Shown here piece after piece: positions 11,289-22,150 of a stretch of DNA of 64,000 nt (position 1 is the stretch's first letter; every line of letters starts with the position of its first letter). Under the pieces are notes generated by a model. The model was not told the DNA's origin and did no database searches. It saw only the letters and a list, made by a program, of their open reading frames with translations. Made by a program: the position numbers and the translations under genes. This DNA comes from Labyrinthula sp. Ha (taxonomy: Eukaryota > Sar > Bigyra > Labyrinthulida > Labyrinthulaceae). Where the stretch lies: NCBI GenBank assembly GCA_015227615.1, contig JAALGZ010000009.1:1302001-1366000 (forward strand). The letters run 5' to 3'.

Positions 11289-11839
11289 GGAAAATAAGCG
11301 GAAACGAAGCAAGAAAGGTTCAGAAGTAGCTGGAGCAAACGCTGATCCCCCCTGAAAGCAAACAACCCCATATTCATATTCAGATCCTCATTGACTTCAC
11401 TAGAATAAGTCCAAAGCAAAAAACTTCATCATAACCAAGAGCCACCAAAAGACAACATACCCACGATAAGCACCACAAAGCAGACACGATAAACATCTTC
11501 CTCCGAAAAACTATCCTTCTTGACCTCCCTATAAGCTATACACAAATCCCCCTTATCCTCCTCCAAACTGATCCAAAACCTGATCTTGAACATTCTTGCG
11601 CACGAAATCAATCAAAACTTTCCAGGATGCAGCCAAATCACTCATCAATCATCATAAATACATCTTCAGAATCTTTAACATGCCGGAAATCGCGAATCAG
11701 GAGGTCGTGAGAGAACGGTTCAATCTTTTTTCTTTTTTTTCTATCCGATGTTGTTGTATTTGATTTGATTTCAACTTATTCCGGATATTGAAAATTTTGG
11801 GCATATTTACAAATTGAGCTCCAACAAGGCATTACTACA

Positions 11840-12135
11840 TACTTTTTAGGAACCTGTCACTGGAGTTAACGGAAGATAACAGTAAGATAAGACCAAGGCA
11901 AGATTATGTACAAGAAAGATACCATAAGATTCCAGAATACAAGAACAAGAACCTAACAGAACGTACCAATAACAGAACAAGCAAGAAACCAGCACAAAGG
12001 AGCAAAGCTTAATGGAAGATACCAGTAACAGGCCAAGTAAGGAAACATACACGATATAACGGAACTTAATGGAAAATACCGGTATAGAATGAAGTGTGAA
12101 AAGATGCAAGATTTAATGGAAGTTACCGGAATAAA
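11840..12135 (+). repeat. Degenerate repeats inside the LINE-type insertion
   Basis: Three to four imperfect copies of a unit resembling TTAATGGAAGATACCRGTA lie near 12010, 12068 and 12114, with a weaker copy near 11860. TAAGACCAAGGC also appears twice, at about 11886 and 12169. The repeats look like the 3' end of the insertion rather than host DNA. Confidence 0.5.
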
Positions 12136-12606
12136 TTTTATCTAAGATATGTACTATAACTAGGTAGTAAGACCAAGGCGAGCGTGAGGGTTAGGATACT
12201 TATCCCAAATAACTCCCTGTTAAAGTTAAGTTAACCCGTGGGTGTTTTTGGTAATATGGATAAGAATACTTTCTGAAGATATTTCAGATAGTTCGTATGG
12301 ATAGTGATCTTTTGTTTTTAGGATAGTGAGATAGAGAGTTTTGAGTTTTTTAATTCTTAATCTAAAATACAAAAACTAATAATGAATAACTTTAAGAAAA
12401 AAACGTAGAATATAGCTCCATGGGTTCTAACAGAGCTAGTATAAGTGAGCTATATCTATCCTTGACATAAAGATAGCATACAACCTTATTTGATTTCGAT
12501 TGATATTGACATACTTTACCATTAATATGATAACCAGGAAATCAAGTTCTTTAAATTACACTTTGCATATGTAATGGAGCTAACAAGTCTTAAGAGTGAA
12601 TGTATA

Positions 12607-15315
12607 TCAACAGTTCTTCAATAGCTGCGTAATAGCTTCTGAAACAGCACTCCTTGGCATAAGCCTAGGTTGTAACTTATTTCCGGTGATCATGTTATAC
12701 ATTTCCAAGTATTTCTTACTCATCTTAATCATAAGCTTTTCTGGGGCGACCGGGAGTTCAGCATCAGAATATGGGTCACAATTCTCCTTAAACCAAAGTC
12801 GCAGAAATTCCTTGTCAAAACTCTCTGGCTCTTTACCCTCTAGCATTCTCTCTTCATACGAGGCTGCTAACCAATAACGGCTACAATCAGGTGTATGAAC
12901 TTCATCGCATAGAACAATTTCACCTTTTGAATTTCGACCTAGCTCATATTTTGTGTCAACTAGAATCAACCCTTTCTTCCTCGCAACTTCCTGTCCTCTC
13001 ATGAATATTTCAATTGCTTTCTCTTCACAGAACTTAAAATCTGCTTCAGTCATAAGTTCTCTTCTTACAATCTCTTCGCCCGAAATTAGTTCATCATGTA
13101 CATCACTCTTTGTCGTGGGTGTGCAAATAACTTTAGGCAGTACTTGATTCTTCTTTAAACCAGCTGGTATAGCGTGGCCGCAGTAACTCAACTCTTTACA
13201 GTCGTTCTTTGAGTAGTTCATCCAAATAGAAGTACTTGTGCTTCCGGTTAAGTAAGCACGCACAACAAATTCTATAGGAAACATATTACATTTTTCAACA
13301 ACGCTTACGTTTCTAAGTTCTTTTTCGACACCAAAAGACAATAAATGATTACCAATAATGTCTTCCACTTCTTTGAACCAGTATAAACTTATTTGATTGA
13401 GAACATCACCTTTGAAAGGCACATAACCTAAGCTTCTGTCAAACGCAGACATTCTGTCGCTAGCAAATATAATCGCCTGTTTTTCTCCAAAATAACAATC
13501 CCTCACTTTTCCCTTATAATATTGGTAGCCGGGAAGGCTAAGAACAGGATCTTCTTCAAAGTGCCTTAACTTGTATAGAATGTATGGTGAAACATTATCA
13601 ACCCCACCCTGACCTAAATACTCTGTTCCATCTCCATCCAAATAATCCAAATATTCCCGTTTAGCAACCACTTTCATGCTCTGCTCTTCCGCAAACCACT
13701 CCAGTCTCTTTCTTACGGCTAAATCGCTAACTCCTAGGATTTTGACAGCCAACAACCCCGCATTCATTGCATTGTTTATCGCTACAGTTGCTACAGGTAC
13801 TCCTCGTGGCATTTGGACTATACTGTATAAAGCGTCCACACCACCTACAGTATTATTCTTAGTTTTTATCGGTACCCCTATAACAGGCAGTGAGGTCATA
13901 GCAGCAACCATACCTGGTAAATGAGCCGCACCTCCAGCCCCAGCAATAATCACCTTAACCCCTTTGCTTGAAGCAGAAGTTGCAAACTCGTTCATGTACT
14001 CAGGTGTTCTGTGGGCAGATATAAATGATGTCTTGTACGGAACATTGAAAGAAGCAAGAGTATTGCACGCAGCTTGCATCACAGGTAAATCAGAATCGCT
14101 ACCCATAATTACCATAACATCTGCATCCCGAGCAGTTGAATATCCAAAGTAATTTTCTATGAGGCATACTAGTTTGGGATTGATTTTCTTCAACGTTAGG
14201 TTTAGAGCTTGTACCGAATCTGCTAAGATATTCATATGGCCAAGTTTTCTTCCAGTACTCAATGGTGTTTTATTGTACCAGTGTAACTTAACTTCAGGTA
14301 ATTCTAATGAAGAAGAAATTAGTTCCAACGTTTCTTGCTCGGTTTCAAGTCCTAGAATATTTACCATAGCAGCTACCGGAGTCCTCAAATCAGTGCATCC
14401 AAGTTCTAAGGCACTTAAAAGTCTCAAGTGATTTTCAAACTGACTGGTAACATGTGCATTCTGGCTAACATGGTAAGAGTTATGAGGTCTTGGAGCAATC
14501 TCATTGACTAGGACTTCCCCATCTCGACTCACAAACAATTCCACAGAAAATATACCTTCTCCATTAAGAGCCTGTACAGCTTTTAAACTCACGCGCTTTG
14601 CTTTTTCTCGAACAGCAACGGTCAATACATCTTGATCAATTTCTGCACTGTAGGCAAGCACTAGAGCACAAACACTTTCCTCTTGAAAAGTAACAACAGG
14701 TTCATAGATAACTACTTCTTTTCCTCTGACTAAAACACATACACTCAACTCATACTTGTAATCAACCCAGCCTTCTGCATAATATCCGTCCAAATCTCTT
14801 CCTACTTTCCACTGCTCAAAGTCCTCTAAATTCTTGACGATAAAGTTGCCTCTTCCGTCATATCCGCCACCTCGGCTTTTTACCATAATTGGAAAACTTT
14901 CACCTAATTTTTGCAGATCATAAAATTTTCCAACATTAACTCCACTCTTCTTTAACTGGATTTTCTGTGCATACTTGTCTTTGATAAAATTCAAGGTCTT
15001 AGCACTTGGATAAACTTTGACTCCAATTTTTTCAACTTCTTCAAGTGCTTCAATATTTACATCTTCTATTTCTATGCTTAAGACTTCTATTCCATTTTTG
15101 TTAACAAAGTTTACAACGGTTAAATAATCTTTAAACGACCCGTGTACTATTTGACCGTTAGCTAGAACTGATGCAGCAGAAGAGTTAGAGCCATTAGGGT
15201 CAAGAAAATAAAGGTTTTGATGAAGAGATAACGAAAAAGATGATTCTACAAGCATCTTTGCAAGTTGGCCTCCGCCTAGGAAACCAATTTTCTTCTTATG
15301 AACAAGCGAAGCCAT
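12607..15315 (-). CDS. Trifunctional purine enzyme: PurK-PurE-PurC fusion
   Basis: The protein has 902 residues in three domains. Residues about 1-395 are PurK/ADE2-type ATP-grasp (GFLGGGQLAKML, KSRGGGYDGRGN, EIAPRPHNSYH). Residues about 396-560 are PurE mutase (MGSDSDLPVM, SAHRTPE, GAGGAAHLPGM). Residues about 575-902 are PurC, SAICAR synthetase (YYKGKVRD, SDRMSAFD, LVDTKYELG). Together these carboxylate AIR to CAIR and then add aspartate to give SAICAR, steps 6 and 7 of IMP synthesis in the cytosol. All three active-site sets look intact. Fungal ADE2 is PurK-PurE and animal PAICS is PurC-PurE, so this order joins the fungal-like and PurC parts in one chain. The stop is TGA. The gene is divergent from the ankyrin-PDZ gene, with 83 bp between the starts. 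Confidence 0.93.
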   Translation of the reverse strand: MASLVHKKKIGFLGGGQLAKMLVESSFSLSLHQNLYFLDPNGSNSSAASVLANGQIVHGSFKDYLTVVNFVNKNGIEVLSIEIEDVNIEALEEVEKIGVKVYPSAKTLNFIKDKYAQKIQLKKSGVNVGKFYDLQKLGESFPIMVKSRGGGYDGRGNFIVKNLEDFEQWKVGRDLDGYYAEGWVDYKYELSVCVLVRGKEVVIYEPVVTFQEESVCALVLAYSAEIDQDVLTVAVREKAKRVSLKAVQALNGEGIFSVELFVSRDGEVLVNEIAPRPHNSYHVSQNAHVTSQFENHLRLLSALELGCTDLRTPVAAMVNILGLETEQETLELISSSLELPEVKLHWYNKTPLSTGRKLGHMNILADSVQALNLTLKKINPKLVCLIENYFGYSTARDADVMVIMGSDSDLPVMQAACNTLASFNVPYKTSFISAHRTPEYMNEFATSASSKGVKVIIAGAGGAAHLPGMVAAMTSLPVIGVPIKTKNNTVGGVDALYSIVQMPRGVPVATVAINNAMNAGLLAVKILGVSDLAVRKRLEWFAEEQSMKVVAKREYLDYLDGDGTEYLGQGGVDNVSPYILYKLRHFEEDPVLSLPGYQYYKGKVRDCYFGEKQAIIFASDRMSAFDRSLGYVPFKGDVLNQISLYWFKEVEDIIGNHLLSFGVEKELRNVSVVEKCNMFPIEFVVRAYLTGSTSTSIWMNYSKNDCKELSYCGHAIPAGLKKNQVLPKVICTPTTKSDVHDELISGEEIVRRELMTEADFKFCEEKAIEIFMRGQEVARKKGLILVDTKYELGRNSKGEIVLCDEVHTPDCSRYWLAASYEERMLEGKEPESFDKEFLRLWFKENCDPYSDAELPVAPEKLMIKMSKKYLEMYNMITGNKLQPRLMPRSAVSEAITQLLKNC

Positions 15316-15398
15316 AGATATTTCTTTGGTTGAGTTGAATCTACCTTAGATTCAAGATAAGTTACTCAAGATGGCATTACTGTTATTAATTATACTTC
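15316..15398. promoter_or_regulatory. Short divergent promoter between the purine fusion and ankyrin-PDZ genes
   Basis: Only 83 bp separate the two start codons, so both promoters must lie here. On the + strand GGCATTACTGTTAT (15373-15386) is a weak match to the CATTACCACA motif found before other genes in this window, 12 bp upstream of the ankyrin-PDZ ATG. Confidence 0.45.
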
Positions 15399-16404
15399 AT
15401 GAATAAGAAAAGGTTGGGTGAAATTTTATTTGACGCAGTGTATGATGAAGATATCGAGCTTATTTATCGATTGATATTTGAAGGAATTGATGTAAATTAT
15501 AGAAATCCAGTGAAAAACCAAGTACTTTATTGATCTACTATATACAATTTAGTGTATCCATGTTGCTGCTAAGAAAGGTTCTTCAAGAACATTAAAGATA
15601 CTATTAAAAGCAGGTGGAAATATAAACAGTTGTGGAATGAACGGAAATACTCCTTTGCATTATCTTGCCTCATCAGCAAACGAACTTTCAGAAGATATCT
15701 TACTTGAAGTTTCTGATATTGTTTTAAAATATGGCGCTGATTTTGGAGTTAAAAACGATAAAGGATATACAGCAAGAGATATAGTGGAGCATATAGGAAA
15801 CCAAACCTTATTAAACATTCTGGATAAGCATTATATCAAAGAGATGAAACTATTTAACTCTGATCCTGTTTCTCTTCCAATAGTACAGGAAACAGAATAT
15901 AAGCCAGTTGACAAACCAGAAGAAATAAAAGCAGAAGAAACAAACGCACTCATTAAGAATCTAGCTGAAACAAAACCAAAAGTACAACAAGTTATCCAAG
16001 AGATCTCTGAAGAAGCTGTCCCCGCTCCTCCATTTAGAGTAGAGAGATCAGTAAGTATAGATGGCGAAGAGTTGATTCTAGAATCCCCAAAGGACAGCAC
16101 TTACTCTAAGCCACTGATCTCAAAGCGAGAAGAGCAATCTGGGAAAGAGGTTATTGTGGAACTAAAACAAAGTGAAAAATCTTTGGGTGTGCTTCTTGAA
16201 GAACATGGAAACTTTTTCCTTGTCCTCGATTTGAATCCGGTTGGACCAGCTGCCAGGAGTGGAATCAAGAAAGGGGATAAAATAGTCTCCATAAATGACT
16301 TCTTTGTTTCTTCTCAATCTCTGGATGACGTCATTAGTTTCATCAACACAGAACTGCAAACAAAAAATAAACTACGAATACAAGTTGATTACAATATATT
16401 TTAG
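15399..16404 (+). CDS. Ankyrin-repeat and PDZ-domain protein (two exons)
   Basis: Exon 1 is 15399-15521 and exon 2 is 15553-16404, together 324 residues. The 31-nt gap begins GT and ends AG. Removing it joins ...NPVKNQ to CIHVAAKKG..., which restores one continuous ankyrin pattern, whereas reading through hits a stop at once. There are about three ankyrin units (EGIDVNYRN, CIHVAAKKG...LLKAGGNIN, GNTPLHYLA...YGADFGVKNDKG), then an acidic low-complexity linker at about 155-235, and a C-terminal PDZ domain (SLGVLLEEHG, carboxylate-binding-loop position; GPAARSGIKKGDKIVSIND, the conserved PDZ core). Both domains bind other proteins, so it is likely an adaptor or scaffold in the cytosol. It ends 8 bp before the convergent ammonium transporter gene. 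Confidence 0.8.
15522..15552 (+). other. 31-nt intron of the ankyrin-PDZ gene
   Basis: The intron starts GTACTT and ends TTTAG, with a branch-like CTACTATA about 10 nt from the acceptor. It is 31 nt long, so it shifts the frame by one, exactly as needed to restore the ankyrin repeat. This is far below the usual minimum intron length and is the only clear intron in the window. Confidence 0.75.
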
Positions 16405-16412
16405 TTGAATGC

Positions 16413-18068
16413 TTAAAACTCATCATCGTGCAAACTTGGAGCATTTGGTCCTGGAGGTCGTAAGTTTAATTTCGCACTTTGTTCATCAACACTCAAATGC
16501 TTAAATTTCCTAATACCTTCCGAGAAGTCTGTTCTAACATCAGAAACTGATTTTACTACACTATCCAATGCAGAAGGTTTTGAAAAAGTCATACCAGAAA
16601 GTTCACTTCTACCATAGTTATCTTTCTTTCTATCTCTTTGAGTTGGAAATTTTGATACTAAACCAGAAGTAGGTGCATTAACTTGTCTATTTGGTGAAGT
16701 AGCAATATTCTTAAGTGGAACAGATAATGCATTTGTATTATCCAATACTGGATAAGCATATCCATTATGATATTTAATATCTAATCCAATAACTTGATCA
16801 GCATCACTTACTCTTATACCACCAAAAAAGATATCAAGTGTTCTAAAAATAAACCAAGCCCATATACCACTCCAAATAATCATAAATAAACCACATATAA
16901 ATTGTATACCAAGTAAACGAAACTCACCATTAACAAGTCCTTCTTCAATATCAAATATTCCAGTAAATATAACACCTAGAAAACCACCTACACCATGTAC
17001 TGCAAAAGCATCTAATGGATCATCAATACGAAATTTATTTAATACAGTTGAACTTGCTGGTATAAAAGTTAAACCAGAAATTGAACCTATAATAACAGCT
17101 GCATAAGTATCAACAAAAGCACAAGGTCCTGTTATACCAACTAAACCAGTAAGCATACCATTAACTATCAAAGGAACATCATGATATTTATATACAAAAG
17201 TAGAATATATCATAACACTTGCACCACCAGAAGCTGCTGATATTAAAGTATTTATCATAGCAATACTAGCTGCTTCTAAATTACCTGGACCAAGACCAAG
17301 TGAACTTCCTGCGTTAAAAGAAAACCAACCAATATATAAAAGAAAACCACCAAGCATAATAAGAACAGTACTATGTGGTTTAATAGGTCTTACTGCACCT
17401 GGTTCTTCTGAATCAAGACCATAAAATCTATCTACTCTTGGTCCAAGTTTATGAGCACCTACAATTCCTGCAACTCCACCTAATAAATGAACAACACCAC
17501 TTCCTGCAAAATCTTTAAAACCAAATTTAGCAAAAAGTCCAGCTGGATTAAATACTAAGTGTGCTACTACAGGATATACAATACCAAGAAAAACAAGTGA
17601 AAATAATACATATAATTCAAAACGTATTCTACCCATAATACAACCAGAAACTATTGTAACAGAAGTTACAGCAAAACCAAACTGTTGAACAAAAAATGGA
17701 AATAATTCAACTGTTTTATCTTGTTGAGCATTTATTAAAAAGAAATCACCATCACCAGCAAATACTCTATTATCTCCTTGAAATATACCAAACCCTATTA
17801 GATACCAAACAAGAGTTCCAAAAATCAAATCCGACGCATTTTTCATAAGTACAGACTTAACATTTTTAGATTGGACAGTTCCTGCTTCCAGCATAGAAAA
17901 ACCAGTTTGAAGTGAAAGTACTCCAATAGCTGTAACAAGAATCCATAGTTGGTCTATTGTATCTTGAAGTAAAGAACTTTGTAAGGAAAGAGAAGTTATA
18001 TTCGCAGCAAGTTGTTGAAGAGTATCAGCAGTTTCTTCTGGACATCCTTCAAAATCTATATCAGACAT
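16413..18068 (-). CDS. Ammonium transporter (Amt/MEP/Rh family)
   Basis: This is a polytopic membrane protein of 551 residues from the second in-frame Met (MSDIDFEGCPEE). I chose that Met over the upstream one at 18131 because the extra 21 residues are basic and unconserved and because AATAATG gives it a normal A-rich context. Amt signatures are clear: a first segment ending in SLQTGFSMLEAG, DFAGSGVVHLLGG with the first pore His, GWFSFNAGSSL, and DAFAVHGVGGFLG with the second pore His. About 11 membrane helices fit the family, with a C-terminal cytosolic tail of about 110 residues that is Ser/Lys-rich and may be regulatory. It imports ammonium or ammonia at the plasma membrane. The upstream 60 bp contain an ATTGG (CCAAT) box. 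Confidence 0.93.
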   Translation of the reverse strand: MSDIDFEGCPEETADTLQQLAANITSLSLQSSLLQDTIDQLWILVTAIGVLSLQTGFSMLEAGTVQSKNVKSVLMKNASDLIFGTLVWYLIGFGIFQGDNRVFAGDGDFFLINAQQDKTVELFPFFVQQFGFAVTSVTIVSGCIMGRIRFELYVLFSLVFLGIVYPVVAHLVFNPAGLFAKFGFKDFAGSGVVHLLGGVAGIVGAHKLGPRVDRFYGLDSEEPGAVRPIKPHSTVLIMLGGFLLYIGWFSFNAGSSLGLGPGNLEAASIAMINTLISAASGGASVMIYSTFVYKYHDVPLIVNGMLTGLVGITGPCAFVDTYAAVIIGSISGLTFIPASSTVLNKFRIDDPLDAFAVHGVGGFLGVIFTGIFDIEEGLVNGEFRLLGIQFICGLFMIIWSGIWAWFIFRTLDIFFGGIRVSDADQVIGLDIKYHNGYAYPVLDNTNALSVPLKNIATSPNRQVNAPTSGLVSKFPTQRDRKKDNYGRSELSGMTFSKPSALDSVVKSVSDVRTDFSEGIRKFKHLSVDEQSAKLNLRPPGPNAPSLHDDEF

Positions 18069-18362
18069 TATTTTAATGTTTTTATTTAATTGAAATACTA
18101 TTTTTAATTTCAAATAAAAATGACGTGGCAATTTTTATTGGATTAATATATAAATAATAATATATTATTGGATATATTTATTTATATTGATGATGAAAGT
18201 ATTGTATATTTATTTCTGTTAAATATTTGAACTTTCTAAACATAAATAAACTGAATATTTCGGAATTATAATAAAAATATATATTAATACAGAATAATTG
18301 CCCAAATATTTATCGAATTATAATATAAAACTAGAATTAAAAGGACAATTAATAAAATAGCG

Positions 18363-18393
18363 AATATATATATATATGTATATATATATATTT
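18363..18393. repeat. AT dinucleotide microsatellite
   Basis: An alternating AT tract broken once by a G (TATATATATGTATATATA) lies in the A+T-rich upstream region of the ammonium transporter gene. Confidence 0.85.
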
Positions 18394-18599
18394 ATAATGA
18401 AAATATAATGAATATCTAAGGAAATAACTTTTTTCAATCATTTAGAACTACAGTGCCTTCTTCTTTTTCTCTTACAAATCAGTAAATATATAGATTATTT
18501 CTCAAAACTCGTCGTTGGTCCTCCTCTATAACCACTAACACTTGACTTAACTGAGAAGCTGAAGTCACAGTACTGTTTTTAATAAGAATTCAATGTTAT

Positions 18600-21500
18600 C
18601 TATACCCCTTAGAAACTAGTTTATGAAGAGGAAACCAGATTGAATGCAAAGTGTACAGAAACTTCTATGGCGACATTATCTATTTTCATTATAGCCATGG
18701 GGGAAAGAGACAAAGCTTTCCTTCCACGGAATTATATGCACGTCATCGCCCTTTATTCCTTTTCTGTAACATAACTGGAGATACTTTAGTGGTAGGTACA
18801 GAGTTAGCTTCTATATGTGAATATAGGACGTACGGCTATTAAAAGCTGTGTAGACTAATACTCCCTTTTTTCTCTTGGATAGCTTAACTTTTTCTTATAA
18901 AGCTCTAGATATTTGTTAAAGCAATATAGATATTTTAAGCCTACTCGTAGTTTAGATCTTACTTGGAACTCACACATGTTTAGTTCGTGAAATTGTCTTT
19001 CCCTGGCATATAGGGAACCGGAAAAGTCCTAATTCCCGATTTGAGCTGAACGTGGTACAATTGAATGAAACTGTTAAGAAACGAAGTTTCTTAGGAGTCC
19101 CGAAAAGAATTTGAGCCTGACTACGCAGTAACATAGAATTAGTAAGTGATTGTGGGACGCGGGGTGGTACTCTCGCCAACCAGATTTCGAAACAAGTTCT
19201 TGGACAAGTAAGACTTCCAAATAATCAAGTACTCATAGGTGAAGACTACGCACCGCAATGCCCTACCGTTTCCGATTTGAACAGAGAAAAAGCCCAGGCT
19301 CAATGAGTTATACATGTCATATATTGGTTATGTTCATAGTTTTAGAGTTACTCAAATCACCAGGCGCCTGCTACCTTTCGATATTAACTGTTACCAAAGA
19401 AATGTGTTTCCACAGACGAGCGAATGTATGAGCAATAAAAGTTCCTCTACCTATAGGAGGTGTGTTAGAATATTCAGAGAAACATAATCTACCATAAAAT
19501 AACTCAAATAATGTTGTTGCTGTTACAGAAAAGTTTCTTATTCGAATTAGACCTGTTGGCTCAGAAAATAACTCAACTACATACAAGAAATAAAAAAACA
19601 AAGGATACGGGAATAGGTCTCAAGCAACGAAATCTAAGGACAACAACGTAGAAAGCGCACCATTGGACTAATATTCAACCTGAAGCTCAACACTAGTTCT
19701 CTTCCTAAAAAAAGTTGTGTCTCCATCCTTTCCTACTGGCAATTTCCAGAATAGACCAGGTGAATCTATCACAACAACTGGCACCCCTGCAACAAAGATC
19801 CTCATTAGACATTGAAAATGAAAAATGAAGAAGAAATAGAGGCGGGAATCAACCCCTGGCGAATTATGCTAAATCTTGCAGAGCACGCTCAATTATACTA
19901 AACCGGTTACCGGGATCCGACTTTTTACTCTGGAGATGCAAATTTCTGATGTCTTTTACCTGAGCAAATCTCCATAATCTACTTTTTTCAGCCAAAATTC
20001 GAAATGCGCAAAAACCTGATTTCATCACACTTCGGCAACATCTATGGGGGTATGCGAGCAAAATCTTGAGCGGTTTACAATTACAAACTCTAGTTAGGGA
20101 AAATGAGAATGCAGAGAGATGAACCCAAGAAACGGTTGAAACTGCCGAACAGTCCATTGAAAGCGGAAGGCCAGCGAACTAGACCACAGTTAGCCATTAT
20201 ACCTCAGAAGAAATATTCGATGTGATAAACAAAGTCACCGATGGAAGTTTTAAGTCGCCAATTCGTGCTTCTCACTGCTATGACCACACTATTAGGTTTG
20301 CAAAATGGGGCTGGAGTAACAAAAGAGTGAGGAATAAAAAACAAAGTGTGGTTCTGAAAAGAAATACTTATTCTTGGCTTGTATTAATTTAAACTGCGTT
20401 GCATCAAATTAAATTTCCGTCGGAAAAAGTGAAAATCACCACATTCATGAGGTGAATTTTTTTGGAAATATCAATAATATGCTCAGGAGATAGCAGACGA
20501 AGAGCTGAATATGAATAATCATTTAGGAATGACTGACATTAGAATTTGCGCAGCGGATGCCGCATTATATGACAATTATCCAGGAAAATTGCTTGACAAC
20601 GAACCGGTGAAAGTAATTACAGAGGAAACTAAACAGCAAGACAAGAGTAGTGAAGATACTAATGTATGGAGGCTCACTAGCTGTGATAAATGGTATCTAT
20701 GTCGTGGAGATACATTTAATCTATGTTACGCTGTCCCAAAGAAGCCAAAACGACGCCAAAAGGGTTCAATTAACAAAAGGAGCTACAAAGCAATTCAAAA
20801 AATACTAATGTCGATAGTATTCAAATGTACAGATCACACGGGATGTAAACACATCAACTCGGAGTAATACTCCTTTGCGGAGTCGCTTACTTTCTTAGGA
20901 CAATTATATGAGCTGCTTGAAGATGGTGCATGAGTCAAGGGTGGAGGTAGTTAGAGAGCTGAAACTATTGGGATTGAATAAAACGGTGGTAACCTTGACC
21001 AATGGGATTATGGCCTTGGACATAACCCTGGGGGAAGCTGGCGCTATACATGTTCTTTGTAGAAAGCATTGTCTTCCTACAATAAGAACAGCTAAATCTG
21101 TTCTAGATTGAAATGAAATATTAATGTCTGCCTCTAACTTCTGTGAACAAATCCTCATACCCTTGTTGAAGACAAGAATCTAGATGAATTTATTGATAAC
21201 ATTTGTATTGAATTTAAAGGTGAACTTCAATAACTTTTCCAAAAAAAATTAAGAAAATACAAAATGAATAGTGCTTGCAGCAGATACAGGGTCTCTTACA
21301 TTTTCACTTAGTAACACTAGGATAACTGGTTCATTCCACCCAGACATAAAATGACATGGCACTTTAAAATCAGTAAAAAAAATATCGACTTTAACGAAAT
21401 TTTTAGTTACCACGAAGATACTTCATAGACGTATATAGAGAAAATGGTGTTCAAATTGAACAGTTGGATAAAGCATGATAAGTTCATTTCGGATGAGGTT

Positions 21501-22150
21501 AATCAGAGGCGCTTTGCGGGGTTAAGAGTAATGAAATACTACTGAATAAGAAACAACTGGATGAGAAACATTTTTTTGTAAGTGGTTCATCGTCTCAAAT
21601 AAAGAGATATAAATTCTACAGGTTCAGATAATGGCTGGGCAGAGGTCTATACTGCTATTGCAAGCTGTAAGAAAACGTTCGCTCTCCATGCAAGAACATT
21701 TCTACATACTTTCATCAAAAGGGCGTCGATTAATTGTACATGACCATATTGCGTACCAAGGAAACTTTTAATGATATTTGTTATTTGTGCTTGCTTTGAG
21801 GAAGATGGGATCTAATACTTCATATCCTAAAGGGGGTGCAGTTAAATTTAAATGTTTCGCAAGTTGCTGCTGTTCATATCCCAAGAAATTGTAAGCAAAG
21901 CACTGGAAATGCCCTGTTGTATTGAGAGTGCTCTGTGACTAGGATAAGCGAAGAGGCGAAGGGTACAATAAAACCTGCGTAAAGCTATTTAAGTTAACTG
22001 TTGCCTTGAAATCTGACTCAGACAAAAACCTCGCGAAGATAGCTAAATTACTGGGGAAGGATGGGAGTGTATTCCAGTCGTAGATGGAATCAGTGAGGTG
22101 GTTGGATGAAAAAAAAATCTAGGATACCTCCACCCTTATACATTAGCCTA
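18600..22150. mobile_element. Decayed DNA transposon, probably Mutator-like
   Basis: This 3.5-kb block is richer in G+C than its flanks and full of broken ORFs. The stretch 20170-20345 (+) aligns well with 63790-63960 at the right edge: both encode a segment of the type SEE...VI..V..G.FK...IRASH...I.FAKWGW. Downstream fragments follow in the same direction (20511-20867; 20904-21110 with EVVRELKLLGLNKTVVTLTNG). The right-edge copy continues into closely spaced Cys residues like the zinc-binding N-terminus of Mutator-like transposases, which is the basis for the family guess. I could not find terminal inverted repeats, so the ends are approximate. The block is surely non-functional. Confidence 0.5.
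20511..20867 (+). pseudogene. Fragment of a transposon protein
   Basis: This is an open stretch of 118 codons with several Cys and Trp residues (CDKWYLCRGD, FKCTDHTGCKH) within the decayed transposon block. It lies about 170 bp downstream of the segment that is repeated at 63.8 kb. No complete domain can be named. It reads as one remnant of the same transposase-like gene. Confidence 0.35.

Larger units (their letters stand above)
10277..12243 (+). mobile_element. Short LINE-type (non-LTR) insertion flanked by a 12-bp target duplication
   Basis: TAACCCGTGGGT occurs at 10277-10288 and again at 12232-12243, and is read here as the target-site duplication of a 1.94-kb insertion. The insertion begins with an ORF about 25 bp inside the left duplication that codes an AP-type endonuclease, as in LINEs. 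I find no reverse transcriptase in the remainder. The 3' half (about 11840-12135) carries degenerate repeats of a TTAATGGAAGATACC-like unit and two copies of TAAGACCAAGGC. The base composition is richer in G+C than the surroundings. It is probably an internally deleted or non-autonomous derivative. Confidence 0.6.
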
